Shown here piece by piece: positions 1 through 64,000 of a stretch of DNA of 64,000 bases. The position numbers and the translations under genes were made by a program. This DNA is from Hoplostethus atlanticus. Taxonomy: Eukaryota; Chordata; Actinopteri; Trachichthyiformes; Trachichthyidae. The stretch lies in contig JAXDDX010000010.1 in the NCBI GenBank assembly GCA_034670405.1, positions 6,185,001-6,249,000 on the forward strand, given 5' to 3'. Position 1 is the first letter of the stretch, and each line of letters starts with the position of its first letter. The notes below the pieces were generated by a model. That model made no database searches and had not been told where the DNA came from. It worked only from the letters and a program-made list of their open reading frames with translations.

Positions 1-612
1 GTTCAACCGCCCCAAGTTCTCCCATACAACTACCCTTCTCTGTTCTCTACACTGGCTCCCTGTAGCAGCTCGCATCCAGTTCAAGACCCTGGTGCTAGCC
101 TATAGGGCAGTGAAAGGAACAGCTCCTTCTTACCTCCAGTCAAGCCTTACACCCCCGCCCGACCACTTTGCTCTGCTGCCTCGAGGCGGCTGGTTGCCCC
201 GTTGCTCAGAGGCCCCTGTGGTCGATCTACACGGTCACGGCTCTTCTCTGTCCTGGCCCCACAGTGGTGGAATGACTTCCCACTGATGTCAGGACAGTCG
301 CTGCCCATCCTTCACTGCAGGCTGAAAACCCACCTCTTCAAGAAACACCCTGACCCTTCCTCTTAGCACTTAGTCTTAGCTCTTCTTTATTTGATTTTCC
401 TATTTGTCTCATTTGTTTAAGTAAAAAGTAGGTAGCTAACTTATTGCACTTTTACCTCAGCACTAGTTATGCTCTTAGTTGCTTGTCTAGGAAGGAAATG
501 TACTTATGATTTCTGGTGACTAGTAGTTCTCTTGCCTACCTATGTTGAATGCACTTATTGTAAGTCGCTTTGGATAAAAGCGTCTGCTAAATGACTGTAA
601 TGTAATGTAACA
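1..612 (+). mobile_element. 3' end of an L2/Rex1-type LINE (5' end outside the window)
   Basis: One frame near 50-170 reads HWLPVAARIQFKTLVLAYRA followed by VKGTAPSYLQSSL. This is the conserved C-terminal stretch of ORF2 in fish L2/Rex1-like non-LTR retrotransposons. A second fragment near 315-355 reads RLKTHLFKKHPD, the usual end of that ORF, but in another frame, so the copy is decayed. After it comes a 3' UTR ending in AAGTCGCTTTGGATAAAAGC and an ATGTA-rich tail near 595-610. A second copy of this 3' tail sits at 46796-46990 in igf1r intron 2. The clade name is from memory of the motif; a repeat-library search would decide it. Confidence 0.75.
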
Positions 613-3600
613 TAGTACAGTGCCAGTGTGTGTGGCAATGTGTCATGACCTCACATAAAGGGAGTGGATGACCTTTACTATTTCAAGTGCATTACAACAC
701 CCTGACTGAGATAATTTTTTCCAGTGACATCATCATCATCTAATGGGAACAAGGAAACACCCAGAATTATCAGTAACAGTAACAGTAATTATCAGTCAGG
801 AGATCTAGTAAGCCCAGCCCACTGTACTGTAATACCGTTCTAATAGAGGGTTTTCAGGTGGCGTAACACACCCTCTGGTGCCACAGTGAAGGTCCTCACC
901 TGGTGGTTATGCCAACAGAATTCAATAGAAATGGTTCATTTCTGTGCTGTTTTTGACTGGGGTCCGATCATTTCCCCACTGATACATCTGATCAATTTTG
1001 TGTTTAGATAATGTCGGCTTGTTAACTACCTAACCTTGTAATATCTGGTTAGCTAATGATCACTGCCCTGTTGTTACCACATCTGATTTGCACCCTAGCT
1101 AGCATATGTAGTAGCTTCTACTACAGTGTTAGTAGTGGCTAGCAGCGTAGTTACATGTCAACATTCTCCACTGGATCTTCATGATGGCAGCAGCTTTGGT
1201 TGCCTCTGTTAAAACAAATTAAGCTTTTGACAATTGAACTCCAATAAAGTCTAATACTAAAAGCTGGGATGTTTGGACCAGTCTCATGCCATAAACAGTC
1301 GACCAGAAGTGTAAGTTCAGGAGGGAGTATTCACTGGGTCAAACGGCAAAATTTGGCAACTTGTTTTTTAGACCAGTGATAAGAAATCCTTAGACTAAAA
1401 AACATTTTACTATGAAGCAGGACACAAGGACCTGCAGAGAAAAGACTGGTGAGCCCTTAAGGCTTAAAACAAATGACATTTCCACTAACATATAACTGCT
1501 ATGTGAGTTCTAGCTCCAACAAGGCCTGAACATCTGGAAATAATGGACCTGATTAAATTCACCGCAGACTAAGACCATACAAACAGAGACATTCTAAGGC
1601 AGCTTTAATATGAAACACAGAGCCCAGTCAGCCGTCTGTGCTTCTGCCAGGCGATGGCAAAATGATGAAGGCATCTTCAGTTCTTTTCTCTGAAGGAACA
1701 TGTAGCCTATTTTCTGCAGTATTTTCTTCAGTATAACAAAAACAGTTTTAGTTTTATGTTCTAATCTGATGAGTCTGGTAAGTCTCAGAGATCATTGTCA
1801 GCTACAAAACGGGGGAAACACATGTCATGTCTTTTTGTTATACTGTCATTTATGCTGACTATGAGTAAACTATGACTCTGTCTCAAGTGACTCCAAAAGT
1901 CTAAAATAACCTAAAATCTTAAAAATAAGCCAGCAGGCTAAAACTAAGTTTTATGTGGTGAGAAATGACAAAACCTAAACCTAAAAATAGTGGATGGGAT
2001 GGGATGTGAGCAAAACAAAAGACTAGCGCTGAGAGGGATAATCTTGTGAGCGGGATTGTTTTTCTTGGGGGCGACAAGTCACATATTTCATGTGAAAAAT
2101 GACAACAAGAGGACCATGGGGCCACCCCTGTTGCACTGTGTGATTTTAGCACACTCTCCTCTTCACTTTCCTGCCATACTGTATGTCATTCTCACAGGCC
2201 AAACCCTTTGAGAGAACCTCTGAGGTTTGTAAATGCAATCATGTGATGATAAATCGTCATATGTTCTCCTCCGGACTACTCAGCACATTTGACCTGCTTG
2301 CACAATCTGCTCTGTGTCTATGCATGTGACCTGTACTTCTTTGTGTACATATGCTACTTGCGCTATAAACCAGCAGCCGTCTATATATCTGTTATTATGT
2401 GGATAGGCAGTGACGCACAGTTGCACATCCTGCGCATCTGCTATTTGCGCAGGCCTTTTGGATTATTGGTGACATCTGGATATTAGTAAATCTGTAAATC
2501 GGCCAGCCTAGTGTCAATTTTATTAGCCTGTTAGCATGAGGATTGGACCTTCACTAAGTTCCATGTGGTAATGATTACCATCTCAACACACTGTAGGTAT
2601 CATCTGTCCCATGTGTTTACTGGCCCAGCTGGAGGAGCTTACAATAGTTTACATCCAGTAGACACTGCGCCGGTGTTGGCTTCCCAGAAGAGATGACAAA
2701 TAACCGACAAACCTCATGTAGAGCCAAGAAGTGCTAATGGTCAAACTGGGACTGGAGGACGGGATGAATTGCTTCCTCCTCCAATGAGCAACAAGTGCTC
2801 CATTTATAGTATGAATACCATTTGAAGGTGTGGTTGCTAGCCTTGTATTCAGATCATTATTTCAGCTTAATGGAGCAGTATGAAATGGAGAGTGGAGGAA
2901 AGATGAGAGGGGGAACGAGAGAGAGGCAACCGGCATGAACCAGATTTGAACCTGCAACTTTGTTCAAACTTGGAGGGCCACTGATTCATGCCAACCTATC
3001 CCAGACCTGTGCTGTGTCTACAAAACTATAGTTCACTGTGGATGCATTCAGTCTAAGCTGCATTCATGCTGCGTTTACAGAAGACCAGTGATAAATTTGT
3101 CCCTCTCTCTGTCTCCTTTACTGTCTGACCATTGACTCAACAGTTCCCATTTTGCTGGAGTAATAAGAAAGCCGAGGCGGTTTTGGGTAAGCTGTTCTAG
3201 TCCGGTGTTGTCCCAAAAACTAATGCAACACAAATAAATCTACTTAGTCAATACAGTCCTCGGTCAAACCCCTGAGAACCACACAGCCACAACCCTCCTT
3301 CAGTGTAAAAGAAGCTGGGAACTATTGCACCAGATAGAAAATAAATCTGTAAAGCTGATACACAGGCAACTGCAGCATCTGATACGTTTACATCAACTTT
3401 GGCCTGGAGGAAAAGGCAACATGCAACAGAAAAAACATGCAACATGGAAATTGTGCCACGCTATATATTGGGTAAACTAGAATCCAAACTTGTCAAATAT
3501 AATTAAAGGGAAAGGGAAAACACTACATACCAAACCCTGCGCAGCTGGCTGTACTCTGCAGGCACTGTGTTAAGTCTGTGTGAGACATGGAAGTTGAGCT

Positions 3601-4040
3601 GAAATGATCCTGGAAACATTCAGTCTCCATCTGTGAGGGTGGAGGTGGGAGGTGTTGAGAGCTACCACAGGTTTTCCTAAGGGAGATGTAAGGAGGAGGG
3701 GAAATCCCTCCATTTCCACAAAAACCTTCCCTGAATTAGCAGAAGGGGACGCAGGCGGAGGGATTGAAAGAATGCGCCTGTATCAACAAAACCTTGAACT
3801 TATTGTGGCTGGTACGGTACAGTACTAAATAGGAGGAACCTAACCCACTGCTAGAAGATGCTTAGTGGTACATAAATGTACAGATGGATTTGGTGGCGGA
3901 GTTTCACGTGATGCTGGTCAACCACAGCGTGGTGACTCAGACTTCAACTTACCTGCTGAAATATCATGACTAGACATATTCCAGGTTGTCTGTGAGGAGC
4001 TGGTGCACGACAAAACACAGTCAATCTGTCTTTACACTTA
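613..4040. other. Intergenic region downstream of ap3s2, no gene recognised
   Basis: Open frames here are short (at most about 80 codons), show no recognisable domain and have no splice-site support. A tRNA-SINE-like remnant may lie near 2925-3000 (text resembling a reversed B box before a Leu/Ser-like acceptor), but I cannot define its ends. The rest looks like unique AT-rich intergenic DNA. Confidence 0.5.
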
Positions 4041-4046
4041 TTTATT
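4041..4046 (-). terminator. ap3s2: Candidate poly(A) signal of ap3s2
   Basis: The plus strand has TTTATT, so the minus strand reads AATAAA about 1.1 kb downstream of the ap3s2 stop codon. I saw no other canonical hexamer between this site and the stop. If used, the 3' UTR would be about 1.1 kb and would contain the long CA/TG repeat at 4195-4325. This is inference from the hexamer only. Confidence 0.35.
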
Positions 4047-4191
4047 TTACATTGGCGAGGAATGTATTTGACACGGTGACTCATTTGCACCTTCTGAAGC
4101 CTGATAGGATATTGGAGGAAAACTCTACAGACAAGAGAACGGTCTTAATGACCTTCAGTCTGAATCTGACCACTAGATAAAGTCAATGAAA

Positions 4192-4328
<137 letters not shown>

Positions 4329-5172
4329 ATCCAAAAAAAGGGTTGCCTTCTGCCTCTCAGAGTAGATGTTGGCAAGAGCGTTTCACAACACACTGAAACT
4401 TGGCTGGACATAAAGAGCATTTATATTTTTTGTGCTTAGCGTCCACATTTTGCACCCAGGAGAACAATAAGATTATTCAAAAGCCACAAAGACCTTAGAA
4501 ACACAAATGTAATGTATTACAAATCAGAAAAAAAACAAATCTGTCTAGCACAAGCGTAGGAAGAGTCTGACCCCAGATTGTGGGAGTATGGGAGCTTAGA
4601 ACAAGAGATACAGGATCGGTTTGAGAATATAATAGCCGGTACAGAAGCCAGGGATCATATTACAGTCAAGTCCACAAGCTCATTCCACACACAAAGGGAG
4701 GTTGTTGAAATAGCAGGCAGAGTTATGTAGGGGGAATGCATTGGGCCAACACACTTCACAGTTCATTAAAAAAAAAAAAAGAATGAAGCCAAAGCAACTC
4801 TACGGGAAGAAAACAAACATCTCTACATGGAGAAATAGAAAAAGAAACATGGGAGGGATAGTGGAATATACATGGATGTCAATAGTACTCTCTATGCTTC
4901 ATAGCATCAAACTTTACAATGTTGTGCAAATCCCAAAACTGGAGTAATCTGTAACTAGCATACAGTAGAACTCAAAAATAATCCACAGCTCATCTCCCGT
5001 GGATGTAAAAACATTGAGTTGGGGGAATGACGGTGAGGATAAGCTGCTGTGGTTCCGTAGTACATTTATAAAAACATTTGCAGAGCTGGTTGGAGGGGAG
5101 CTGCGGGGAAACAGAGCCGTCAGTAGTACGCCAGCCTCGCAGGGTTCAGCCAGGACGCCGACCTCGCCCCGC

Positions 5173-11977
<6,805 letters not shown>

Positions 11978-12096
11978 TTTACACCCTGATGTTTTCAAGT
12001 CACAATATCAAAGAAGTCCTAATTTAAATGAGAATACTTAGCTAGCTAGCTAGCGAGCTAATGTTAAACGGTCTACAGCTGCCGGATAGGTTTATT

Positions 12097-12120
12097 GGTA
12101 ACATCCGGTTGCGTGACCAC
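12097..12120 (-). promoter_or_regulatory. Candidate ap3s2 promoter-proximal ETS/CRE-like sites
   Basis: About 125 bp upstream of the start codon the minus strand reads GGTCACGCAACCGGATGTTA. This combines an ETS-type ACCGGATGT and a half-CRE-like GGTCACG, common in TATA-less housekeeping promoters. Supported by sequence pattern only; the transcription start is not visible. Confidence 0.3.
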
Positions 12121-13159
12121 TTTCAGCAGTCGACCTCGAACAAACCCCTCAAATCCATGGTTCCGAACGGGTCTGAATAATATCATGTAGTGTAATATGT
12201 AATGTAATATGTATACGTAATGCAATACCCCCTGTCTAACATGGGCAAATCGTCAGTCATCATTATTATATTAGATAATATTACGGACTTTAACGGGAAA
12301 TTAGGTCGTTGCAGCAGCAGAAATTATTGGCAAATACTTTGAAGAAAAAAAGAGTATAAATAGCAATAGAGCAAATGGGGTTGCATTAAACAAAAGGCAA
12401 ATTACTGTTACTCTAAAACACGTTAAGTAAAAATATATGAAACGAAAAATATGAAAATACATGAATACACAGCATATTTGAGTGTGTTTAACTAAACAAC
12501 AAAAATATGTCCAAATAAACCAAACAAACAAGCAAAAAAGCAGACTCAAATAGAACTCAACTAACATCACACTAATACATTCTATTTAAATATCCAGCAT
12601 TATATCCATATCCAGCAAGTGTGAGAGACTGAACAATCCTATCATGACCTCTACTGGCAGCCTAATGGTTGTTTCCTTGTAAAATTAAACACTATTTACT
12701 AGAAAGTAGTGGCAATGGTTAGGAAGTTAAGTTAGTCTAAAGACATGCAAGTCAGGTGGTTTGGAGACTCACATGTGAGTGGTTGTCTATTTGTGTTATC
12801 CCTGTGACAGTGTTGCGACTGGGATAATCTGGGTGGAGGAAGTGCAACATTAATGCTCCAAGCTACCACAGTGCATTCCTTATGGTGCTTTTTGAAAATT
12901 ACATGATTTGTCAACTGACAACATCGTTGTTACATTATATTGTAGAGACTCACCAAGTTGTAGTTACATGCTCTGATAGTAAATACCCAACCTTACCAGT
13001 CACCCTTACCACCAATTAATATTTGGTGACATGGTCTAGTTTTTCAGGTTCACTCAAAATAATGAAGAAACCCAGATGAGAGGCCAAAGGCTGCACAACA
13101 TTTTGTACAATACTAATAATGATTTCATGCAAGGCAGGTGAATTTGAGACTAAATTGCC

Positions 13160-13230
13160 CGAATCTTGCTGGGATATGCTCCAGCCCCCGGGGCCCCAAA
13201 AAAGGAATATACAGGTAGAGAAAATGAATG
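13160..13230 (+). repeat. LINE/SINE 3' tail (GGGATATGCTCCAGCCCCC type)
   Basis: GCTGGGATATGCTCCAGCCC followed by a block near GAGAAAATGAATGAATG is the familiar 3' tail of fish RTE/SINE-like elements with an (ATGA)n end. A second copy of the same type is at about 18375-18497. Confidence 0.55.
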
Positions 13231-13479
13231 AATGTTCTTGATTTACTAACTTACGTATCTGCTGTAGATGAAGATGCAGATGAAGGCACTCTGCCAACAC
13301 TGAACAATTCTTCAACTTTCTGTTGCACCCAAAGACATCATTCCTATCATTTACATTTCAAGTTAAATTATTGACCCTGCAAACACCTTAGTATTTGGAA
13401 TCAAGTTATTGTTAGAAAACGATAATTGTCCAATGGCATAAATCCCAGATCCAGATCACCACCAAAATCGAATCAATTG

Positions 13480-13575
13480 TGTCTTGGTCCCAGGCCTATC
13501 TGTCCACCGAATTTCATGGAAATCTGTTGTCAAGTTTTTGAGATATCTTGCTGACAGACAGAAAAACAAACTAAC
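13480..13575 (+). repeat. Dispersed-repeat fragment with (ACAGA)n-like tail
   Basis: CACCGAATTTCATGGAAATC, then TTTTTGAGATATCTTGCTGA and a run of ACAGACAGA/ACAAAC, is a text found repeatedly in animal genomes as a retroposon tail. The family cannot be named from this piece. Confidence 0.45.
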
Positions 13576-14889
13576 TAACAGTAGTGAAAACATAACCTAC
13601 TCGGTGGAGATAGTAATGTCTACCTGGCCATAGGTATACATATAACCATAACAGTGTCAGCTGCCTTCGCTGGCACTATGTGTTACTAATCACATATTGT
13701 ATGTAAGGGAGGCTGCAGGTTCTTACCTGTGTAACATTATTACCTAAGTGTCACTCTTACCATCAGTGAAAGACAACAAGTTTATTTCAGCCAGTTAGAA
13801 ATAGTTCACTTTCACTATTATTTCACTCTCTAAACATCTGCATTATGAGAGAATGTAGAAATTACCCTATCTGTCCCCACTGTCATCTCCCCACAAACAA
13901 CATAGTACTTGAAGTTTAGAAACCCCTGAGCTATAGGCCGGACAACATTCTGTATTTCTGTGCTATTAACCTCAACAACATCAAACCCGTCAGACCGCAT
14001 TTCCTGCTCTGATTTCATATCCATTAATTCTCTGTTCTGTGTTTTCCATCATTAGGGCTGCAGAGCCACCGTTGTCTGCATATCATCTATTATTTTCCCT
14101 CCCAAAATTCCCTTCTTCTTCCTGCATGAGCACAGTGGAAAACAAACAGACGCTCATTAGCATGTGTGACCCGTTGGTGGTAAACAGGCTTATTTCCACA
14201 TGAGTGCAATGAGAGAATGGCTTCCACCGGGGCGGTCGAGGTAGGTGGGCCCGCCGCCTGCCTTCATGGGGACTTTAATAGGGACTTAACAAATGCAAGT
14301 GGACAGGCACAACATTCTCTGGCACAGGGGGTCATGTTGGTACAGTGAGTACTTGTTAGAGAGTGACTCACTGTATTTGGAGTCTTGGGTGGCCACTGAT
14401 ATTCACTTCATTTTTAATGTGGGTTGTTGTTTTTTTGCCCTCAGTGCTAATTGTTGGAATGTGACGGAAGCTGAACGCTGTCTGCCAAAGCTGAGGTAAT
14501 CTGTGGCGCTCAAATAATACTTCTGCGCTCTCCTCTGTGAAGTGCTGAAAGCAGCCTGTAATTACAGGGATAATAAAAACTGTCAGGGATTCTTCTATGG
14601 ACGGTTTTGTTTGCCTCTCTCACAACATCACAAGCCACCATCCGACAGTCCTGCTGGCCTTTCCACTTCTTCAACTTGTGTGTCAGACCTCCACAGGTCC
14701 CTGCAAATGTATCTGCCTGTGTCTCAAACAGATTAAAATCGGTGTGATGTAACGAGTTGCTCTGGATAAGAATTAGACTAAATTTGGGGTTAGTCTATAA
14801 AAAAAATTGAATCCCTACATATGTAGAAGGACATAATTATTGACAAGGCTCCAATATATATGTGTTTCTCTCTCTCAGTGCCATGGTCC

Positions 14890-14955
14890 TGTGTATCTCA
14901 ATGGGTAGAGCAAGGCACTAACACTGCCAGGGTTAGTGGTTAGATTCCCACAAAC
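14890..14955 (+). repeat. tRNA-derived SINE-like fragment
   Basis: Contains ATCTCAATGGGTAGAGC, an A-box-like stretch, and GTGGTTAGATTCCC, a degraded B box, about 50 bases apart. No cloverleaf could be completed, so it is not called a tRNA gene. Confidence 0.4.
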
Positions 14956-16470
14956 CCATGCTAACAATGTAAGCACTTGCGGTACGGATGAACGTGTCGA
15001 CTAAGTGGCATATGGCATGCTCCAAAACTTGCTTCTTTAGAGGGAACACACTGGATTTCTTAATCCCACGGTGGGAATTTGGTGTTAATCTGACCATGTT
15101 GTTTTGCTGTAGTTGCTTCCCCTTCCCTCTGGGTGGCAGCAGCTCTGTGACTTCTCAAAAAGGAACCAAGCGTTGCAGAGTTGCTACCATGATGCTCTTT
15201 GACCACATAATGATTTAGATTGGATATCCATATTATCCATTCTGGAAATAAAATCACCCTTGATGTTCATCATTCCATGCATACAAAATCTAGAGGATAC
15301 AGCCTATAAAAGTGGTCTCATTTTATTAACCAAGGACTTCAATTATTTGTTATCTTTTAAAAACAAACATTTGTTTTGATTTTGTGCTATCTATCATTTT
15401 GTAAGAATAGGTGTCATTTTTTTTCAAATGGTGTCTACCCCAGTCCGCTGCCCCTTACCACTAGGTTGGTATGGAAGACATGCTGTTCCTGATGTCTGAG
15501 ATTCCCAAAATGAATCTGGGGACACAGTAAACCGTGTATTTATATATTAATGATATAATATTATACCATACAAGGACTAGATCACAGTCGATTCAAATAT
15601 GAATTGTTTTTTAACTAACAGACAGGTATGAAACAGCGTGCTGCAGATATATTAAACAGCAACTCTGCTCATGGACAGTCCCCTGCTGTGTATTTGTGAG
15701 CAGCAAAACAATCCCGATCCTGGAAACGCATCCCTGATTTCCTTCGCACCGGGTCGTTAAACGGAGCCGCTATGGCGGGGACCAGAGAAGAGCAAGAAAT
15801 ACAGAGGTCTTACTCTCACTCTCCATTTCCAGGTACCACAAACAGAACAGACCAGAGGCTGCTCTCAATGGTTTGGCGTCAGGGATGTAGTGGAGTTTTC
15901 GGGCTAACAGAAATCTTTATGGCATGAATTCATGGTAGACATTATAGCAAGTAATATTAAACGGATATAAAATGTATGAGGATAGGGTCTTTAAAAAAAA
16001 AAACCCACAAATGAATGCATTTGCCTGAAACTGCATCAACACCTTGTACTGGTGTCTGACTGTTTGTTGTGCCTGTCAGTCTTATGTAATGTTGTTTTTA
16101 ACAGTTGCTGCCAAACCAATTGCCCAGTGAGATAAATAAACTTGAAACTTGATCCTGAATATAGCCTAACTGATTTTTGTTTATATTGGTGGTTGTTTGC
16201 CTAGACAGATATGGTCTCTTTAAAAAAATTTAAGTATTTTCATTTAGATTTGTGGATGTTGACTGGAGTTCATAGTTTACTTTATTAACACCAATTCAGT
16301 GATTGGCATGGAAAAGGGAAAGTAGTGAGGTGTGGTCTTCTATTATAGATATCATCTAAGGACCTAACATCCAGAGATAACATTTTTGATGAGTGATGAG
16401 TACCAGATCGGTCACTATGGTAACTGCTATGCTAGGGCTAAACTGCAGGAGAGGGTTAACGCCCACTTAC

Positions 16471-16746
16471 AGACCGGAAGGCGGGGCAGATTTTTTAACC
16501 ATTGAGTGATTCATCTTCTAAAACACAGATCATCTCTGAGTACGGCGTCTTGTTTACAACGAGCAGAGCCGACTGTAGAGTGACTGGAGGAGACTGGATA
16601 CCTGTCTACTAATCTGTCTATTTATTTATCTATCTGTCGATGGAGGTATTGGATAATCAAGGGAATTGACCTGACCTGAAGCATTAAGCTCAACAATTCC
16701 CTTTTTCCGTTGACACGAATGTGAATTATACCTTAACGTCGCGGTT

Positions 16747-16787
<41 letters not shown>

Positions 16788-17387
16788 ATGATGAGCGACT
16801 GAGGAGGAGGAGGCTGCGGTCTGAAACCAGATTTTATCCTGGACATTTTGGATCAAACGTCGTGTCGTTCACTCTAGGAGGCTGTGTATCTATCTGCAAT
16901 GTTCATTCATGCGCGAGACCGTCTCCTACCAGCTCCGTTTTGAGCGGTTTTTGACCTGGTTTGTGGCCACAGTGGAGCCTCCAGCAGCGGGACGTTGATG
17001 TTTTTTTCCTCCAGAAATGGAGTGTGAAGATGCGGATTACAGAGGAATCCCCACCGCTAGTGTAGCCGCACCGGTTTGTCTGTACACATCATTGCGGTGT
17101 CGTTCTTGGCAGAAATAAATGGGACTGTGATGATGATACGCGTATATTTTCTACCCAGGGGAATGAATCGGTGATTTTGGAGCAATATTGGACTCCCGTT
17201 AGCTTGTGAGAGCTATCCTGCGAGGGTGTTTGTTGTAGCTTTTAGCTCCACTAGCCGGCTAACAGCTAAACGCTAAACTGTCTGGAGGTTATAAAGGGTT
17301 TTTGAACGACCCTGACCAAGTTACACCGACGTTTCCTCCTCTCAACATATTTATTTACAGGATTTAGGGGGATTTATTTCTCCAGGA
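16471..17387 (+). promoter_or_regulatory. igf1r: Presumed igf1r promoter and 5' UTR
   Basis: ACCGGAAGGCGGGGC at about 16473-16487 combines an ETS-like site and a GC (Sp1) box. Mammalian IGF1R promoters are TATA-less, Sp1-dependent and give a long 5' UTR, which fits the roughly 900 bases before the ATG. The region is richer in CpG than its surroundings and contains several upstream ATGs. The start of transcription cannot be placed from sequence alone. Confidence 0.4.
16750..16786. repeat. (GT)n microsatellite in the presumed igf1r 5' UTR/promoter
   Basis: About 18 GT units, roughly 600 bp upstream of the start codon. Confidence 0.95.
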
Positions 17388-62884
<45,497 letters not shown>

Positions 62885-64000
62885 TCTGCTCAACCCAAAT
62901 ACCCCCCAGACCTCAATCCCTGCCTCTTGCTGCTCTACAGAGCCTGTCTCTCTCAACGGGTGAGACCTTTTTAAAAAAAAAAAAAAAAAAATGTCCGCCA
63001 GCTGGGATTGGTTTCTCTCTAAACAGCAAAGACTCATGGGAAGGTAGAGACACCTTCACTTCACTGTCAGTCCATATTCTGCTGTAACTCCAGAAACTTT
63101 TTTTCATATTTTTATTCTAGTTTTCGTTTCTACCAGCTGGCTGTCAGAAGTGACATCACCCCTTGCTGCTGAGGAGGAAGAGCAGGAAGCAGGAAAGGAA
63201 AGAAGAAAGAATGAAAATCATTCAGGGGGAGGTATCTCTCTCTCTCTCTTTCTCTCTCCCCTTACGGCTGAACTCGTTTTATACATTGTTGTTTTTTTTT
63301 TTGTTTTTTTTTATATCAATTTCCAAATGGGGGAAAATGTGCAGGCCTTTATAAATGACTAGTGTTTTGGTCACTTTTGGGTGTGCATTATGGTGAAACT
63401 GTTGAGCATATCTAATGGGAAAGCACTTCGGGAGGTTGGCGTCTCACGTGGCTGTGCAGGCTGGGGTGTCGGCGCAGCGCTGGCTCAATAGCCGATCCGC
63501 TGAAAAGTAAAAGAAGGGGCAAAGGTCAAATCTGCCAAATTTGTTGCCAAATTGAATTTTTTGTTGTTCAGTTCTCTCTACTAGTCTTCCCCTATAACCA
63601 GATCAAAAATGGAAGCCACCCCCTCACACACACACATGCACATACTCCCCAGGTCTTCAGGCGCTCTGTACTGTTACCACGCCGCTCTAAATGTCTGTGA
63701 TTAAAGGGAGATTAGCTTCCCTCTGCAGTCCTTTACTCTCCATCTCAGTCCACTGTTCGTTGCTCTCTACCAGATAGATACCTACCAAGTAGATCTCTAT
63801 CGCATTGCTCTCTACCAAATAGATCCCACCACATAGATCCTGATTACGTAGATCTTCTCCCTGAGGTTGAGCCACATCCTATCACAAAGTGCTGTTCCAT
63901 AAAGGTCTAACTGCCAAATACCGTCAATAGAGAAGCAAAAACCTCGACGCGAGGACTGAGGAGGGAAGAACACCAAGAGGCAAGCGAACACGAACACTGA
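62885..64000 (+). other. igf1r: igf1r 3' UTR (continues beyond the window)
   Basis: No AATAAA was seen before the window end, and IGF1R 3' UTRs are several kilobases long. Contains poly-A at 62974-62990, a T-rich run at 63290-63312, and short CTACCAAATAGATC-like units repeated at about 63765-63855. No further gene. Confidence 0.6.

Larger units (their letters stand above)
12181..16470. other. Intergenic region between ap3s2 and igf1r
   Basis: No gene recognised; open frames are short and anonymous. It holds retroposon tails near 13160-13230 and 16120-16150, a dispersed-repeat fragment at 13480-13575, and a tRNA-SINE-like piece at 14890-14955. No CpG-rich block is visible except close to igf1r. 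Confidence 0.5.

Overview
The window is vertebrate nuclear DNA, almost certainly from a ray-finned (teleost) fish. It holds two multi-exon genes with GT-AG introns, many long CA/TG microsatellites, and fish-type mobile elements: Tc1-like transposons with IR/DR ends, a PIF/Harbinger-like insert, hAT elements, an L2/Rex1-type LINE tail and tRNA-derived SINEs. I found no bacterial, organellar or CRISPR feature. The species cannot be fixed from the sequence alone.

Layout. (1) 1-612 is the 3' end of a LINE. (2) ap3s2 (AP-3 adaptor complex sigma subunit) lies on the minus strand, with six coding exons between 11977 (start codon) and 5173 (stop). Its 3.8-kb intron 4 carries a Tc1-like transposon (6831-9117) that was itself hit by a 676-bp Harbinger-like element (7599-8274). 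(3) 11978-17387 is the head-to-head intergenic region of about 5.4 kb with the two presumed promoters. (4) igf1r (insulin-like growth factor 1 receptor) lies on the plus strand. All 21 coding exons were placed by splice sites and protein similarity, from the start codon at 17388 to the canonical stop at 62882-62884. Intron 1 (6.3 kb) and intron 2 (24.8 kb) make up most of the span; exons 3-21 are packed into the last 14 kb. (5) 62885-64000 is igf1r 3' UTR and continues beyond the window.

The genes have unrelated roles. ap3s2 encodes the small subunit of a coat that sorts membrane proteins to lysosome-related organelles. igf1r encodes the disulphide-linked alpha/beta receptor tyrosine kinase for IGF1 and IGF2.

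Main points for a second look. The igf1r coding sequence as written is broken in exon 13 (one surplus base) and in exon 21 (a frame change before the conserved C-terminus), while every splice site and every other exon is intact. This looks more like sequence error than a dead gene, but it decides whether the model encodes a membrane receptor. Other points are a (GGGGGC)n tract inside coding exon 21, TG/CA repeats abutting at least seven igf1r splice sites, a NAGNAG acceptor at exon 18, a GC-AG intron in ap3s2, nested transposons in both genes, a 716-bp element with ~200-bp inverted arms, and an unnamed ~90-bp repeat present at least five times. I found no clear previously undescribed gene system.
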